DNA of 64,000 bases from Halocaridina rubra (GCA_037179515.1 JAXCGZ010009480.1:1-64000), one strand, 5' to 3'. Positions 13,001 to 25,960 are shown, numbered from the stretch's first letter. Translations and numbers: made by a program. Notes: generated from the letters alone by a model not told the origin.

Positions 13001-15094
13001 CAAACCAAGAGGATCACTGTCAGTATCCTGTGCTCGTCTAGCACCTTCAGTATCTTGGTCTTCTAGAGCCATTATCAATTTACTCACAATGTTAGAGTGC
13101 TCATTTGAATCTTCTTCAACACTAAGAGAAGGTTGCTTGGTTGACTCTAAGTCTAATGATCTTGCTTTAGAGTTCTGTGTTTTACACATGGGGTGTCCAC
13201 CTTCATCACAATTAGAATTTTGTATATCCTTAAATGAATCTGACTTTTCAATCCCTGTAGACGAGTCAATATCATATTCGTCCTTTAAAGTTTCTGAGGG
13301 GCAAACTTTCCTCTTGGCAGTGTCTAATAATTTCTCCCACAGTCTAGTTTTAACTGGCATATGTGATGAGCTAATATGTTTTGCTTGTGATGAGCTCTGA
13401 GTAATAGACTCTAAACCTTCTGCAACCCTGAGTGGGTCCCTTAGTACATCTTTAATTTCACTGATATTCTTGGCTTCTCCCTCTTCGACTTTACTAGCCT
13501 TTTCAACATTCTGATATTCAACTGAATCAAGAAAATGCCTTCTGCCTTCAACATCAGAAACTCCATCAATACTCATTCTCTTACGGATTTCGACTTCACG
13601 CCGGCTCGCACGCTCGCCGGGTTTGGCATTTAACGTCGATTCGTCGGAAACGGGATTGTTAAGAGTCGATCTCTTTTGCGTTTCCGAAGACGTCAACGTC
13701 GACTGCATTTTGACACGGGATACCGTCACACCGGGAAGCGAATAAGACACACAAGATAAAGGGTCTTCTGTAGAACTTGGAATGCTTTCTTGCAGGATGT
13801 TATCCCAAGAACTTGGGTCAACTGATTTTGTCTGTGTACATTTTAAACTACTTTCACTTTTATTTTCAATATGAGACTCTGGTGGTAAAACACTCTGACT
13901 AGCAGTTTCCGAGTCCTTTCTTTCACCGCTCAAGTCATCAACATTCCTTAATGATTTAGCTATTAGATTTTCATGTTTTGTAGTGGGCAAATCAGTACTG
14001 TCACATACTAATCTACTGCTTGTATCTAATACAAGCAGGTCTTGGCTTTCACCTTCATCTATATCTAAGCTTTCAGCACTTCTCACACTTGGATTATCCA
14101 TATCCGTTGTAACGCATACACTTTCCTTTTCGCCGTCTTTTTGGGTTAAAGCTTCGTCTTTGGACGCGGTCTTATCGGAAGAAGCGACGGGACCCAGTCT
14201 CCGCAACGACACGGTCGGTTGCAGATTTGCACAGTCTGGTCCCCGACTTTTTAAATTATCACTACTATATATTCTTTCATTACTTTCTTTTGCAGTTCTT
14301 GTGGGGGGGTTTGCAGAGTATGGCAAGACTGCAGGAATGTAATTTTCAGTGTCTCTTTCACTGTCACCTCTATTTTTTGTTTTGACCAATGAAGGCTTAG
14401 ATGCATTCTTACTTTTTTTATGTTTTGCACCTGCACTTACCGTTCGAGTGGATTGTTTACTAACCACTTTTAGGCGTTCACTTTTCTCCGGAGCTCTGTC
14501 ACCATGTAAAATTTCTGTCCGATTCTCATCACTAAGTTTTGGGGCATTTACGTCCATTAACTTGACGATGCTGCTCGAGCTGACCTTAACATTACTAACA
14601 GATACAGTTCTCTTTGGTTTTTCACTATGATTTATACTTGAACTTACACTTGTGTTAGGCACAGATTCAGGTAACTTAATTTTAAGAGACGGCACTCTGT
14701 CTTTGAGATCACTGCTGTGTGTATGAGAGGCAGTGGAAGTTGGCTGGGAGGAGGCAGTAGGAGTAGGGGAAGAAGGGGAGGGGGCCACAGATGCACTACC
14801 AATTGTATTAACCACAATGCTACTCGCATGGTAGTCCGGATCGTCCTGCGCGTGGGACGATCTTCCCGAGCGCTTGCGAGAGCGTCTTTGGGGGGTTGGG
14901 ACAACCTCCCGATGTCCCTCTGAATCTTCATCCTCTGAGTCTTCCAAGGAGAATCTACTGAGAGCGCGAGAAGCCCTAGCAGAACTCCTGCTAGGCCTCC
15001 CTGATGGAAATGAAGACGAAGGGGATGATGATGGAGAAGAGAATTCTGGTACTGAAGTTACGGTGGGAGACACCTGATAAGCGGATTTTTTGAC
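4040..15094 (-). CDS. ACIN1: Acinus homologue, giant coding exon 5 (3,685 codons)
   Basis: One uninterrupted 11,055-nt exon, phase 0 at both ends. The acceptor is TTAATTATTACAG at 15095, giving VKKSAYQVSPTVTS at its start, and the donor is GCAGAG|GTAAGT, after which the frame would stop at 4025. No methionine start is needed: the codon at 15073 is GTG inside the exon. The protein is Ser-, Glu-, Lys- and Thr-rich and probably disordered. It starts with an acidic patch (EDSEDEDSE) and a basic patch (RRSRKRSGR). Residues about 1650-2200 of the exon are degenerate KSD-centred repeats, residues about 3107-3126 hold two DLGHEGKT units, and residues about 3600-3634 two ESGMDVIRK units. Vertebrate Acinus also has a long disordered middle but a much shorter one. 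No enzymatic domain is seen. The RRM-like and RNPS1/SAP18-binding region must lie in exons left of the window. Confidence 0.8.
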
Positions 15095-15512
15095 CTGTAA
15101 TAATTAACAATCTGCTTTCATGGATATCATTACAAAAGTTGTTTATGTATGAGTGTCGAAGCTAAGGCTAATTATCAAATGGAATGTTTACTCATTCTGT
15201 GCCAAAAAAAGAAATGCTAGGAAATATTCACAAGAAAAATTCATAAAACTACAGGCTCTCAATGCAGAAACTAAACTCTGATCCTCCTTTGAGGATATTA
15301 TATATGTAAAAAAATCAAACTAGACAATATATTAGTCTGCCCTTTTCTTAATCTCATAGTCGTTTAGTGAAACACAAAAATGAAGACACTATTCAATTTA
15401 TAATTTTATATGAGGGAGGTCACAAGGCTCTGGCTCTACTAATTCGAGTTTAGACTTACTTGCAATAGGGAATATATCATTACAGATGGTTTTAACTTGA
15501 TCTTTAAACAGA

Positions 15513-15896
<384 letters not shown>

Positions 15897-15925
15897 AATA
15901 TGAAGGAAAATTAAAGGCAACCAAA

Positions 15926-16092
15926 TATTCTCGGATATTTGCTACCCATGTCTTATTATCCCTTCACATCTGACAAGTCACAATACTCCCCATCTCTATT
16001 TCTCTCTGTTTTCTTCGTGCCCAGGCCAGATGAGGGTAGATTTTTTTTTGGGGGGGAGGGCCGCTCTGGTGGCACAATTATAAAAAAAAAAA
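15926..16092 (+). mobile_element. Poly(A)-tailed dispersed repeat, 5'-truncated copy
   Basis: Shares with the copies at 19.96, 27.25, 39.54, 40.74 and 53.14 kb a block reading CCCTTCACATCTGACAAGTC, then the GTGCCCAGGCC..GATGAGGG segment, then GGTGGCACAATTATAAAA ending in poly(A). The poly(A) end sets the orientation. A missing 5' part is typical of LINE-mobilised sequences. Confidence 0.7.
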
Positions 16093-16180
16093 ATTAATGA
16101 CTAACATTCTTGACTAACTGAAATAGTCCAAAATATATTTAGGTTGCAGAAACAACAAAGAAAAGATCTGCAATACTAAC

Positions 16181-16677
16181 CTTCAGAGTAAGTGGAGTGA
16201 CAGACCTCTCTTTAGGCGAGACAGGTGCTATAGAATCAGTGTTACTAGATTTAACAGCAAAGGAGGATGACTGGTTAACTGATTTGGAGGGAGACTTTAC
16301 TAGAACTAAAGGTGTACACGTTTCGCTATGACTAATGGGGGAATCTTTTACAGTGTCACCAGTTAAGGGAGACGTGGGTTTTTTGGTGGGATCCGTTACG
16401 GCTCTCTGATGACCAGTTTTGGCCGATTGACCCGCGAACGACTTAGCCGCAGCAGCATTAGAGGCACTGGTGCGAGATGCATTACGAGAGGTAGGATCCG
16501 TTTGATCTGCTCCTCTGTGATGGGATTCCTTGCCAGTGCTTACATGATCCTGATGGCTAGAGCTCGAGGAAGAGGAGGAGGAGAAGGTGGTGGCAGAGGA
16601 TCTGGCCTCCGGTGCCTGGGTAGGAGTTTCGTTCCCAGCAGATGAAGATGATGTGAATGCTTCGCCCACAGCAGTTT
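16181..16677 (-). CDS. ACIN1: Acinus homologue, coding exon 4 (Ser/Thr-rich, disordered)
   Basis: A 497-nt exon. The acceptor is CATGTATCAG and the first two bases AA complete the codon split from exon 3 (G|AA, Glu), giving QYR-E-TAVGEAF. It ends ACTCTGAAG|GTTAGT in phase 0. The 165 following codons are rich in Ser, Thr, Ala and Pro, with a run of nine Ser (genomic about 16560-16590) and SP motifs near the end, so the segment is expected to be unstructured. An open frame continues upstream to an ATG at 16699, but phase logic and the splice acceptor favour 16677. It follows the helical exon 3 and precedes the giant exon 5. Confidence 0.75.
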
Positions 16678-17358
16678 CTGATACATGGGAAATAGTCATG
16701 TAGCGAACAAAAAGGACAGCTTAGGATTCAGGTAACCATCATTTTCTTTCTTTCCTCTTTTTTTCAAGTTTGGTAATACAGACCTACACTTGGCATGATC
16801 TCTTTATATCTGTTGTTGTATAGAGTGTAAATGATAAAGGATTTATATTGACCCATTTTGTTTTTACTTTATTTGTGGTATAGTACAAACAGTTAGTTTA
16901 CAACTTAAATGCAGAAAATATTGGCAATAATAAAATATATTGACTACACATTCATATATAATAGGCACTTAAAATATTTTAAGCAACCTGATTGCATACA
17001 TTTGTATACAGTATGCGATGAAAACAACAAAAGTTGAAAATTTTGTGATGCATCAGCGAAAGACACAGGGAGTTTTTAAAGTTCAATAATAATTAAATAT
17101 ACCAAACAACAAAAGTGATATCCTGTATTGGCACCACAATGCTTGTCCGTTCATCTGCTTTATATCAATAAATATTTTTAAACATACACACAACCTTGAA
17201 AAGAAAACTGTAGTTGCAAATTATGCACAGATACAATTTCTTTCTCCAACCTTACTTTATTCCAATAACCGCATTCATATCTACACACATTCGCACAAAC
17301 AAATAACAAACGGCGAAGAATTTAAAATCTTGTACAGAGTTCACACCTCTATCCTTAC
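16678..17358 (-). other. ACIN1 intron 3
   Basis: AT-rich sequence between exons 3 and 4. I see no repeat, ORF or RNA signal in it. Confidence 0.6.
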
Positions 17359-17461
17359 CTCTATACTGTCTCCGTGCTTCTATTTGTTGCCTATAGAGCG
17401 CTTGTTGTGATTTGAAATATTCCCGAATGAAATCGTTGTCTAGATTTGCCTCATTCTGCAG
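17359..17461 (-). CDS. ACIN1: Acinus homologue, coding exon 3 (conserved helical motif)
   Basis: A 103-nt exon (34 codons plus one base) with acceptor TTTTCAG and donor TATAGAG|GTAAGG. It encodes a segment containing DNDFIREYFKSQQALYRQQI. Vertebrate Acinus carries a closely similar block just after its SAP domain (an NSFIKQYLEKQQELLRQ-type sequence, from memory of the family). This is the best single argument that the gene is Acinus rather than another SAP protein. The segment looks like an amphipathic helix rich in Q, R and Y. The exon starts in phase 0 and ends in phase 1, and the next exon begins with the two bases needed to complete a Glu codon. Confidence 0.8.
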
Positions 17462-19958
17462 CTGAAAAGAGAAGAGAGACCAAAATTAGGTAAGTCAGAC
17501 CCTTCTACAGTGAAATAACATATACCATACAGGAATACCTTATTATAAACAATGGCATCTTGAAATTAGGTCACAGATTATCAAATGGAGCCTCTTTGAT
17601 GCCCTATCAAAATAAGATTGATCTTGCTATAGGTGTACATTAAGAGTATTGCAAAATTATATTGTAGTAACTATAATCCTGAACATACTAACACAAGTGG
17701 TCATAACTCGTTCTACATATATATATTTGCTGTAATTAATGTAATAACTGTGCATTTAAAAAAAAAGAATGCAATGCTTCAAGTAAGAAAACTTCTAGCC
17801 AATCCAATATTTAGTAAATATTTTCATAAAAATAAATATATTTATGTCAATGAAGCTATGCAAGAAATACTTCATATCAGATGACAGATGACTTGCTATG
17901 CTATAATGCACATATCCTGCAACAGTGGACTAGTAATTATTGTATTTCTCAATGAATTACTTTTACAAAAAGAGTGAAACTAATATATCTGCCATTTCAA
18001 AAAAATTGTTGCAAAAATATACAACACGAAGAGGTGTTATTAAATTGTGAAATATAAATATCTAAAAACCTTTAAATAACATCCTTCTAGAGTCATTTCA
18101 ACTAATAACAATCAGATGAGAGGCAAAGCATACTGTATTTGTATTTTATCATACCACAATACCCCTGAGCATCAATTAAGTGAAATTAAGATCTTCTAGT
18201 AGAAGTTTCCCTTAAGCTTACTACTGTACATAAAAGCAAACATTAATTTTCCAGATGCACTTATAAATACATACTACCATCCAAAACAGAAAACAAAATG
18301 TTTTTAATATAATACACTTACACTTCTTATACTCATTCCCCAACCCATTAAAAATAATCTATTTTAATATATAACAAAGTAAAGCATCACTTCACAATAC
18401 CCAAACATGGTTCCTCTAGTTATAAAAATATATTTCTCAGCTGCATTTTTTTTCTCCCAATATAATATGTGGTGGTTTCATACACTGCGCACACAAGGTT
18501 ATATTTTTGCATACAGGAGGCAGAGTGCTCCAAATTAAATTAACTTAATGGTTAATCATTGGGAAACTCATAGTATGGAACTGTAGTGTAATCTAAACTA
18601 AAGGTATATCAACAGTATGTCATAGTCTTGGGTCTTTTTTTAACATTTATAGCAACAATTTATTCATATCTTATGATTATAACCTATTCATATAAATTTT
18701 CTTAGTGAAATAATGTTAAAATAAAGCAATATAAATTACGTTTCTCTCTGTACATGTATACATTGGTCAGTCATGCTCGGCTGTGAGATACTGAGGGTGT
18801 TATCAGCAGCAGCACTCAAAGAAGACAGTGGCAATTATTTTTTTTACAAATAGTCCGAGTAGTGTCTTTTTGATTCTTTATCCGCCTAAGTTTCATGATA
18901 CAAACAAAAAGCATTATGTACCATACGTTCAATCCCCAACTCTATATTCTTCCTGTAGAGTGCATTCATTCCCTAGCTCGAGCAGTAGGATGAGAGGGTT
19001 CTCTTTTTCATGTTGCCTTAACCAACTGAACCACATAGCAGACAAAAATCTGGATATCATGAAACAGCAAATACATGGAAGCATTTCTCCTGCTGAACTT
19101 TAACTTGTTACAGTCATACATGGAATCAAGTATACTGTATATGCTTTTGTTAATATCACGCCTTTATTGTGAATATTCATATAGTCAACCATTGACAGAC
19201 GACTGTTCAGCTATATGACAGTGACCACGAATATGCACTGCAGCCTATATTTGGCCAAAACTGCAATGTGGCTCAGCTGAGTGTACGATAAGTTTCCCCT
19301 GTTGACAGCACTAACATCCCAAAGCAATGCTTGATCTTTCAAAATTCCAAGTCTGCTGTTAAAAGCGGTCAAAGCACTTATGTGTCTGTATTCATTTAAA
19401 CTTTTTAAAAGTATAATAATAATAATAATAGCAGCAATAACAATAATAAATGATAATAATGGGAGTCGTAAGTCATAGAGACCAAGTCGTGAATGAGATG
19501 AATTTGTTATTATACCTCCATATACAGTACAGTATATACTCAATGGTTCAATGCTGCTGTGGGGTATCAGGAAGGCATCTACCCTTAAATGGTTTGTGTC
19601 CAGCCGCATTATAATAGGAAGTAATGGTGACACACAAATCGATGCAAAAAGAAGAAAAAGAAGGTAAATGAAAATAGATAACTGAAATATATAATAAGAA
19701 AAAGAAATGGGCAATTCAGACAGAGCTCACCATGATTGTGACACAACAAAACCTATAGCTACCCTGAGCACTGACACTGAGGACAAGCCTATGCATGTAC
19801 AGATTGTAAGATGTTTTATATTTTAATATTTTTGTATCATTTCACTGATTAAGAATATGGTGCTATAAAGGTTAAAATAGACCAAATAATAAGACTTGAA
19901 GATGTTTTGTTTTTATAATCCCCTATGGTCATTTTTACAAAATATATACAGGGTGTCC

Positions 19959-20279
19959 TCTTTTTTCTTCTTTTATGCTTGACATCAGGATAGGCAAAAA
20001 AAAATAAATAAATATGCCCTCATCAACCTGGGCACGTAGAAAACAAAGTAAAACGAAACAGAGATGGGAGTGTTGTGGATTGTCAGATATGAAAGGATAA
20101 TAAGAGATGTGTAACAAATATCCAAGAATATTCGATGTTGCTGTAGGCCTAGAAAAAGAACCGTTACTGAAGGAAAACTGTACATCGAACTGTCCTGGAC
20201 AGTCCTTTTTAAGTTCATAAGACCCTTCAGCTGTAGTATCACATCTGGCAAAAGGTGCCATGGGCCGACCTACTACATC
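19959..20279 (-). mobile_element. Poly(A)-tailed dispersed repeat, near full-length copy
   Basis: Begins on the plus strand with a T-rich run (the poly(A) end) and GACATCAGGATAGGC. It continues through CCCTCATCAACCTGGGCAC, GAGATGGGAGTGTTGTGG and CTTCAGCTGTAGTATCAC, and ends at GCCGACCTACTACAT. It shares its far end with the copies at 40.74 and 53.14 kb, which defines the 5' terminus of the family. Confidence 0.75.
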
Positions 20280-21091
20280 ACTAGCGTCAGGGTTCCGTTC
20301 CTGACAGCTGACTTAGAGAGGACTTCGACATAAGTCAGAATTCACTTACTAGGTCCCCCAACCAAAGTTAAAAGTAACTCATCTAAAACAGAAAAATAAT
20401 CTAAGTTCTTAATCTATCATAGAAAATACTAAAACTAATCTTAAAAGTATTGCAAACCTTTCAATTTAACATTGTAAGATACAGACACTGTATAATAAAA
20501 CTACACTTATATAGTGTATATAAAAATATCTGTACTATATTACACTATAATATTACTGTATAGTACAGAACTGTAGGTACTGTATTATACTCATGTGGTT
20601 TGCCTGCATAGGGAGGGAGTACAGTACTTAAACAATAGAAAAAATTACTGTACTATAAGTTCTCATTGTAAAATAATAAAACTACACTTATAAACATAAA
20701 AATATTACACTACACCAAATAGGTTCTCATTGTAAGATAATAAAATACACTTACAAACAAAAATATTACACTACAACAAAACTGTAGGTATTGCTTACTT
20801 TTACTGTACTCATGTGGTGTGCTTGCATAGGGAGGTAGAAGATTCTCCCTTTTCAGCACGGATTGCGATTTCAATTCTAATTTCCATAGGGGTGGCTTTT
20901 CTCTCCTTAGTGGCACTGCCATTAGAACTACCACTAACATGCTTGGGAGGCATAGTAAAATCAGTAACGGGAGAACACAAAAAGAACTAGACACAATATG
21001 GCAGGCGGGAATAAACTGAAATGTGCTTATTGTCACTCTTCTAATGCCGCATTACATCGTATTCTTACACTACACTCAACAAACAATTTCT

Positions 21092-21740
21092 AATAAAATC
21101 ATATTTACAGCTATGTGTTTAGTATTTTTCTTTTTAAATTCAATATAATTTTTCAATAAAACCAACTGTATATACAAAAATAAATAAATAAAGCCATTAA
21201 CTTGATAAATACGAATACAAAACAGCTGTTTTCTAGCTTTGTATTAGTGTGTATTTTGAATAAAATCATATTTACAGCTATGTGGTTGGTATTTTTCTTT
21301 TTAAATTCAAAATAACTTTTCAATATAACCAACTGTATATGAAAAAATGAAGAAATACAAGCCATTAACTTGATAAATATGAATACAGTACATCTGTGTC
21401 TGCTAGCTTTGTATTCGCGTGTAGTTTGAATAAGATCGTATTTACAGCCATGTGTTTGGTATTTTTTTTAAATTCAATATAATCCTTTACTATACCCAAA
21501 CAGATAAACAAATAAATAAATAAAGCCGTTAACTTGACAAATATGAATACAGCTGTGTATTTATGAATTATTTGTATTTCGAATAAAATTGTATTTACAG
21601 CAATGTGTTTGGTATTTTTTTTATTAATTCAATATAATCCTTCAATATAACCAAATATATATACAAATAAATAAATAAAGCCATTAACTCGATAATTATG
21701 AATACAGCAGTGCTGCTAGCTGTGTGCAGTATTCCTCCAC
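21092..21740. repeat. Four-unit tandem repeat, period about 153-170 bp
   Basis: Four successive units start at about 21092, 21259, 21429 and 21582, each with AATAAAATC(A/G)TATTTACAG. Each contains TTGGTATTTTT, AATAAATAAAGCCATTAAC and GAATACA. Divergence between units is visible, so the array is not recent. Confidence 0.85.
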
Positions 21741-21880
21741 AGCTCTCAAAAACTATTTTGGCGCGCGGTTAAAATTTATCGCACAAGCCAGGTAGGTCGA
21801 AAAATTAATTTATTAATTACTTTTTTGGCTTTTGTCGTAACGGCGAACCAATGTAAGTCAAATTGATGTTATCGAGGAGC

Positions 21881-22002
<122 letters not shown>

Positions 22003-22003
22003 C

Positions 22004-25000
22004 TGTGGGGCGGGCACAATATCAAAGAATAGCCTCACCGTATTCCCTGCGTGTCGTAAAAGGCGACTAAAAGTGGACAGGGCGGGGGGACTAGGAATCC
22101 CCCCCCCTTGTATCAACCTCCTGCGAGACGTCAAAGAAGAAGGGGAGTAGAGGGGAGAATAACTTCTCCCCAAACTCTAGTTTTGGAGTGTCTAAATGTG
22201 CGTGGTTGTAGTACGATAGAGAGCAAAAGATGTGAGATTGGATATATGTTTGGTAAGAGGAGGATGGATGTATTGGCATTGTGTGAGACGAAGATGAACG
22301 GAAAAGGAGAAGTGGCATTTGGTGATGTGACGGGTAGGGTGTCTGGGGTTGAAAGGGGGAGAGCGAGAGAAGGTGTGGCATTATTGCTGAGTGAATGGAT
22401 GGTAAATCAGGTAGTGGAATGGAAAGAAGTGTCATCTAGGCTGATGTGGGTGAGGGCTAGGATAGGAAGGGAATGTTGGGCTTTTGTTAGTGCGTATGGG
22501 CCAGGATGTGAGAGAAGTGAGGAAGAGCGGGATGAATTCTGGAATGAGTTAACTAGATGTGTGGATGGTCTGAGTAGAAGGAACTATGTAGTTGTGTTGG
22601 GTGACCTGAATGCCAGAGTGGGTGATGGAGAGATAGAAGGTGTTGTAGGAAAGTATGGGGTACCAGGTGGGAATGAGAGTGGCGAGAGACTGTTAGATAT
22701 GTGTGTGGAGCAAGAGTTGGTGATAGGTAATAGTTTATTTAAGAAGTTAATAAATAAGTATACATGGATGAGAGTGGCAAATGGAAGAGTGAAAGAATGA
22801 GCATTGATGGATTATGTGTTGGTAGCAAAGAGCATGATTGGTAGAGTGAAAGATGTACATGCATTCAGGGGTGTGGCTGCTGGGATGTCTGATCATTTTT
22901 TGGTTGAAGCAAAAGTGGTAGTAGCAAAAGAGTGGGGAAATAGTGTGGGGGGATGTAGAAGGGAAATAGTGAAGGTGGAAGAGTTGAAAAAGCCAGAGAA
23001 GAGACAGGAATATCAGGACAGGTTGAGAGTGGCATATGACAGGGTGAAAGAAAGAGAAGTTGGGGAGTTAGGGGAGGAATGGGGGTTGATGAAAGAATGT
23101 TTTGTGGGACATGCAAGTGATGTGTGTGGAAAGAGGTTTGTTGGAGGTGGCATGAGGAGGGGCAGCGAGTGGTGGAATGAAGGGGTGAAAATGAAGGTGG
23201 AAGAGAAAAAGAGGGCTTTTGAGGAATGGCTGCAGTGTAAAAGTAGGGAGAAGTATGAAAGATATAGGGAGAAAAATGTGGAAACCAAGCGGAAGGTAGT
23301 GGAAGAGAAGAGGTTGGCAAATGTTAGGTGGGGACAGGATTTTAGTAGGTCATATGAGGAGAATAAAAAGAAGTTTTGGAAAGAAGTGAAGAGAGCAAGG
23401 AAGGGTGGATCGAGGATGGAAGAGACAGTGAAAGATGTGAATGGACAGATGTTAAGAGGGAATGATGCAAGGAAAAGATGGGTAGAATATTTTGAGTGCT
23501 TGCTGAATGTTAAGGAAGATAGAGAGGTCGCTATAGTGGCAGTGGGAGGGGTTCAAGTGCCAGTAATGGGAGATGAAAATGAGAGAGAGATTACAAGAGA
23601 GGGCGTGAAAAGGGCATTGTATGAAGCGAAAGCAGGTAAAGCACCTGGAATGGATGGTGTGAGAGCGGAGATGTTGAAAGAAGGGGATGTGACTGCATTG
23701 GAATAGTTAGTGAGGTGTTTAATATATGCTTTATGTTGTCATTTGTGCCAGTGGATTGGGTGATTGCCTGTATAGTGCCCCTATACAAAGGTAAGGGAGA
23801 TATGTATGAATGCAGTAATTTTAGGGGTATAAGTTTGTTAACTGTGGTAGGAAAAGTGTATGGTAGGATACTGGTTAATAGGATTAGGGATAAGACAGAA
23901 TATGTGATCGCAGAAGAGCAGAGTGGTTTTAGGAGAGGTAGAGGTTGTATAGATCAGATTTTTATAGTTAAGCAGTTATGTGAGAAATATTTAGCAAAGG
24001 GTAAGGATGTGTATTTTGCATTTTTGGATCTGGAGAAAGCATATGATAGAGTTGATAGAGAGGCTATGTGGAATGTTTTGAGATTATATGGAATCAATGG
24101 TAAATTGTTGCATGCAGTGAAGAGTTTGTATGAGGGTAGTAGAGCTTGTGTTAGGGTAGGGAATGAAGTGAGTGAGTGGTTTCCAGTGAGTGTGGGACTG
24201 AGACAGGGATGTGTGATGTCACCATGGCTGTTCAATTTGTATATTGATGGAGTTGTAAGAGAGGTGAATGAGCGAGTGCGTGGTCGAGGTTTGAGAATGG
24301 TAGATGGGGATGATAACGAGTGGGAGCTGAATCAGTTGCTGTTTGCAGATGATACTGTGGTCGTGGCAGATTCAGAGGAAAAGCTGTGTCAGTTAGTGTC
24401 AGAATTTGGAATGGTGTGTGAGAGAAGGAAGCTGCGAGTGAATGTGGGAAAGAGTAAGGTTATGAGGTGTACAAGAAATGAGGATGGCGCTGGATTGAAT
24501 GTTATGTTGAATGGAGAGACACTTGAGGAGGTTAATCAGTTTAAGTATTTAGGCTCGGTTATAGCTGCAAATGGTGGAGTGGAAGCAGATGTGTGTCACA
24601 GAGTGAATGAAGGATGTAAAGTGTTGGGTGCATTGAAAGGAGTGATGAAGAATAGAGGGTTGGAAATGAATGTTAAGAAAGTTTTGTATGAGAAAGTGGT
24701 TGTGCCAACTGTGATGTATGGATCAGAGTTATGGGGTATGAAAGTAAGTGAGACGGAAACTAAATGTGTTTGAGATGAAATGCCTGAGGAGTATGATTGG
24801 TGTATCTCGATTGGATAGGGTTAGGAATGAAGTGGTGAGAGCAAGAACGGGTGTGAGGAGAGAAATTGCAGCCAGAGTAGATATGCATGTTCTGAGATGG
24901 TTTGGCCATGTGGAAAGGATGGATGATGAAAGGCTGCTGAAAAAAGTGATGAATGCGAGAGTTGATGGGAGAAATGCTAGAGAGAGGCCTAGGTTTGGAT

Positions 25001-25359
25001 GGATGGATGGGGTAAGGAGAGCCCTGAATGATAGGAGGATGGATGTGAGGGAAGCAAGCGAGCGTGCTAGGAATAGGAATGAGTGGCGAGCGATTGTGAC
25101 GCGGCTCTGATGGGCATCTGCTGTTACCACGGGGCTGCATCTTACAGAGATAGCCCTGTGGTAGGGGCAGTAGGAGGAGCTGGCAGTTGTGAAGCGACAC
25201 AGGGTGAAAGAGCCGGGAGGATGGGCTGTGGCACTCCAGCAGTGCCATCTGAACGGTCGCTAGCTCCCTCGTCATTGCCCATAGAGCAAAGTTCTCCCCC
25301 TATTTGTTTTCCTTTCTTGATGTCGGCTACCCCCCAATTAAAGGGGGAAACAGCCAAGG

Positions 25360-25363
<4 letters not shown>
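22004..25363 (+). mobile_element. RTE-type LINE, copy A (near full-length, inactivated)
   Basis: A non-LTR retrotransposon of about 3.36 kb: a short 5' UTR starting TGTGGGGCGGGCACAATATC, one endonuclease-reverse transcriptase frame, and a short 3' UTR ending GGCTACCCCCCAATTAAAGG with a TATATG/TA simple-repeat tail. Copy B (47.59-50.88 kb) has the same two ends, so these are probably the true termini. No gag-like ORF1 or RNase H is seen, and the LRWFGHVERMDDE-type C-terminus is typical of the RTE group. It sits inside a (TA)n tract in ACIN1 intron 2, sense to plus and antisense to the gene, which hides any target duplication. Confidence 0.88.
22108..25110 (+). pseudogene. RTE endonuclease-reverse transcriptase, broken (copy A)
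   Basis: The N-terminal part is an APE-type endonuclease with the expected motifs: CLNVRG, ALCETKM, VVLGDLNARVGD, MDYVLV and MSDHFLVEA. The reverse transcriptase follows with motif A (FLDLEKAYDRVDRE), motif B (GLRQGCVMSPWLFNLY) and motif C (LLFADDTVVVAD), then a KYLG thumb and a C-terminal LRWFGHVERMDDE block. Compared with copy B the frame is broken by a nonsense change at 22798 (AGA to TGA), a TAG at about 23704 followed by a one-base loss, and a two-base loss near 24752 (GAGACGG where B has GAGAGACGG). Both catalytic domains are otherwise complete in residues. Confidence 0.85.
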
Positions 25364-25455
<92 letters not shown>

Positions 25456-25474
25456 ACACACACACACACACACA
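25364..25474. repeat. (TA)n followed by (CA)n
   Basis: TA dinucleotides to about 25452, then CA to about 25474. Begins at the tail of RTE copy A. Confidence 0.95.
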
Positions 25475-25767
25475 CGTGTGTGCGCGCCAGTTTGATTTTG
25501 TTAACAGCTGTAACCAGTAGAAATCACAACTGAAAACAAAATTGGAGAAGGTAGTTTCTTCAAATACTCAAAACCTCTCCCCAATCTATCTACAACTTAA
25601 AAAAAAAAAAAAAACCTTTGTTGGAAGTGAAGGCTCAGTGCCTTCTTAGTTAGCTCTTATGACTAGACAGGGAAAACAAGTGAGGAGTTCTGTCTCAGCC
25701 TCCGCCTTGGATAATTATTTATATATACTGTATACATATATACATATTAATAAAATGAGAAACTTAC

Positions 25768-25839
25768 CCATCTATTGGGAACTTCTTCTTCACTGACTGC
25801 AGCCTTTGCTTTTAGTTTTGTATTTTCAAATTGCACACT
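25768..25839 (-). CDS. ACIN1: Acinus homologue, coding exon 2
   Basis: A 72-nt exon of 24 codons, SVQFENTKLKAKAAVSEEEV plus PNRW. It is bounded by a TTGTTTCAG acceptor and a TGG|GTAAGT donor, phase 0 on both sides, so it joins exon 1 and exon 3 without a frame break. The residues form a charged linker between the SAP domain and the conserved helical segment of exon 3; no domain is recognisable. It lies directly beside an (AAT)n tract (25895-25959) in intron 1. Support comes from splice sites and phase, not from strong family similarity. Confidence 0.7.
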
Positions 25840-25894
25840 CTGAAACAATGGAAAAAAATTGCTATTAATATATATCTGAGAATGTTTAAAATTA

Positions 25895-25959
<65 letters not shown>
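25895..25959. repeat. (AAT)n microsatellite
   Basis: About 21 uninterrupted AAT units just upstream of exon 2 in the direction of transcription. Confidence 0.95.

Positions 25960-25960
<1 letters not shown>

Noticed and set aside
16678..16699. ATG at 16699 as a start codon for the 16.2-16.7 kb exon
   Set aside because: The acceptor at 16678 joins exon 3 in phase and completes a Glu codon; the ATG lies in the intron.
21092..21740. CRISPR-like array
   Set aside because: Units are long, diverged and contiguous without spacers; the genome is eukaryotic.
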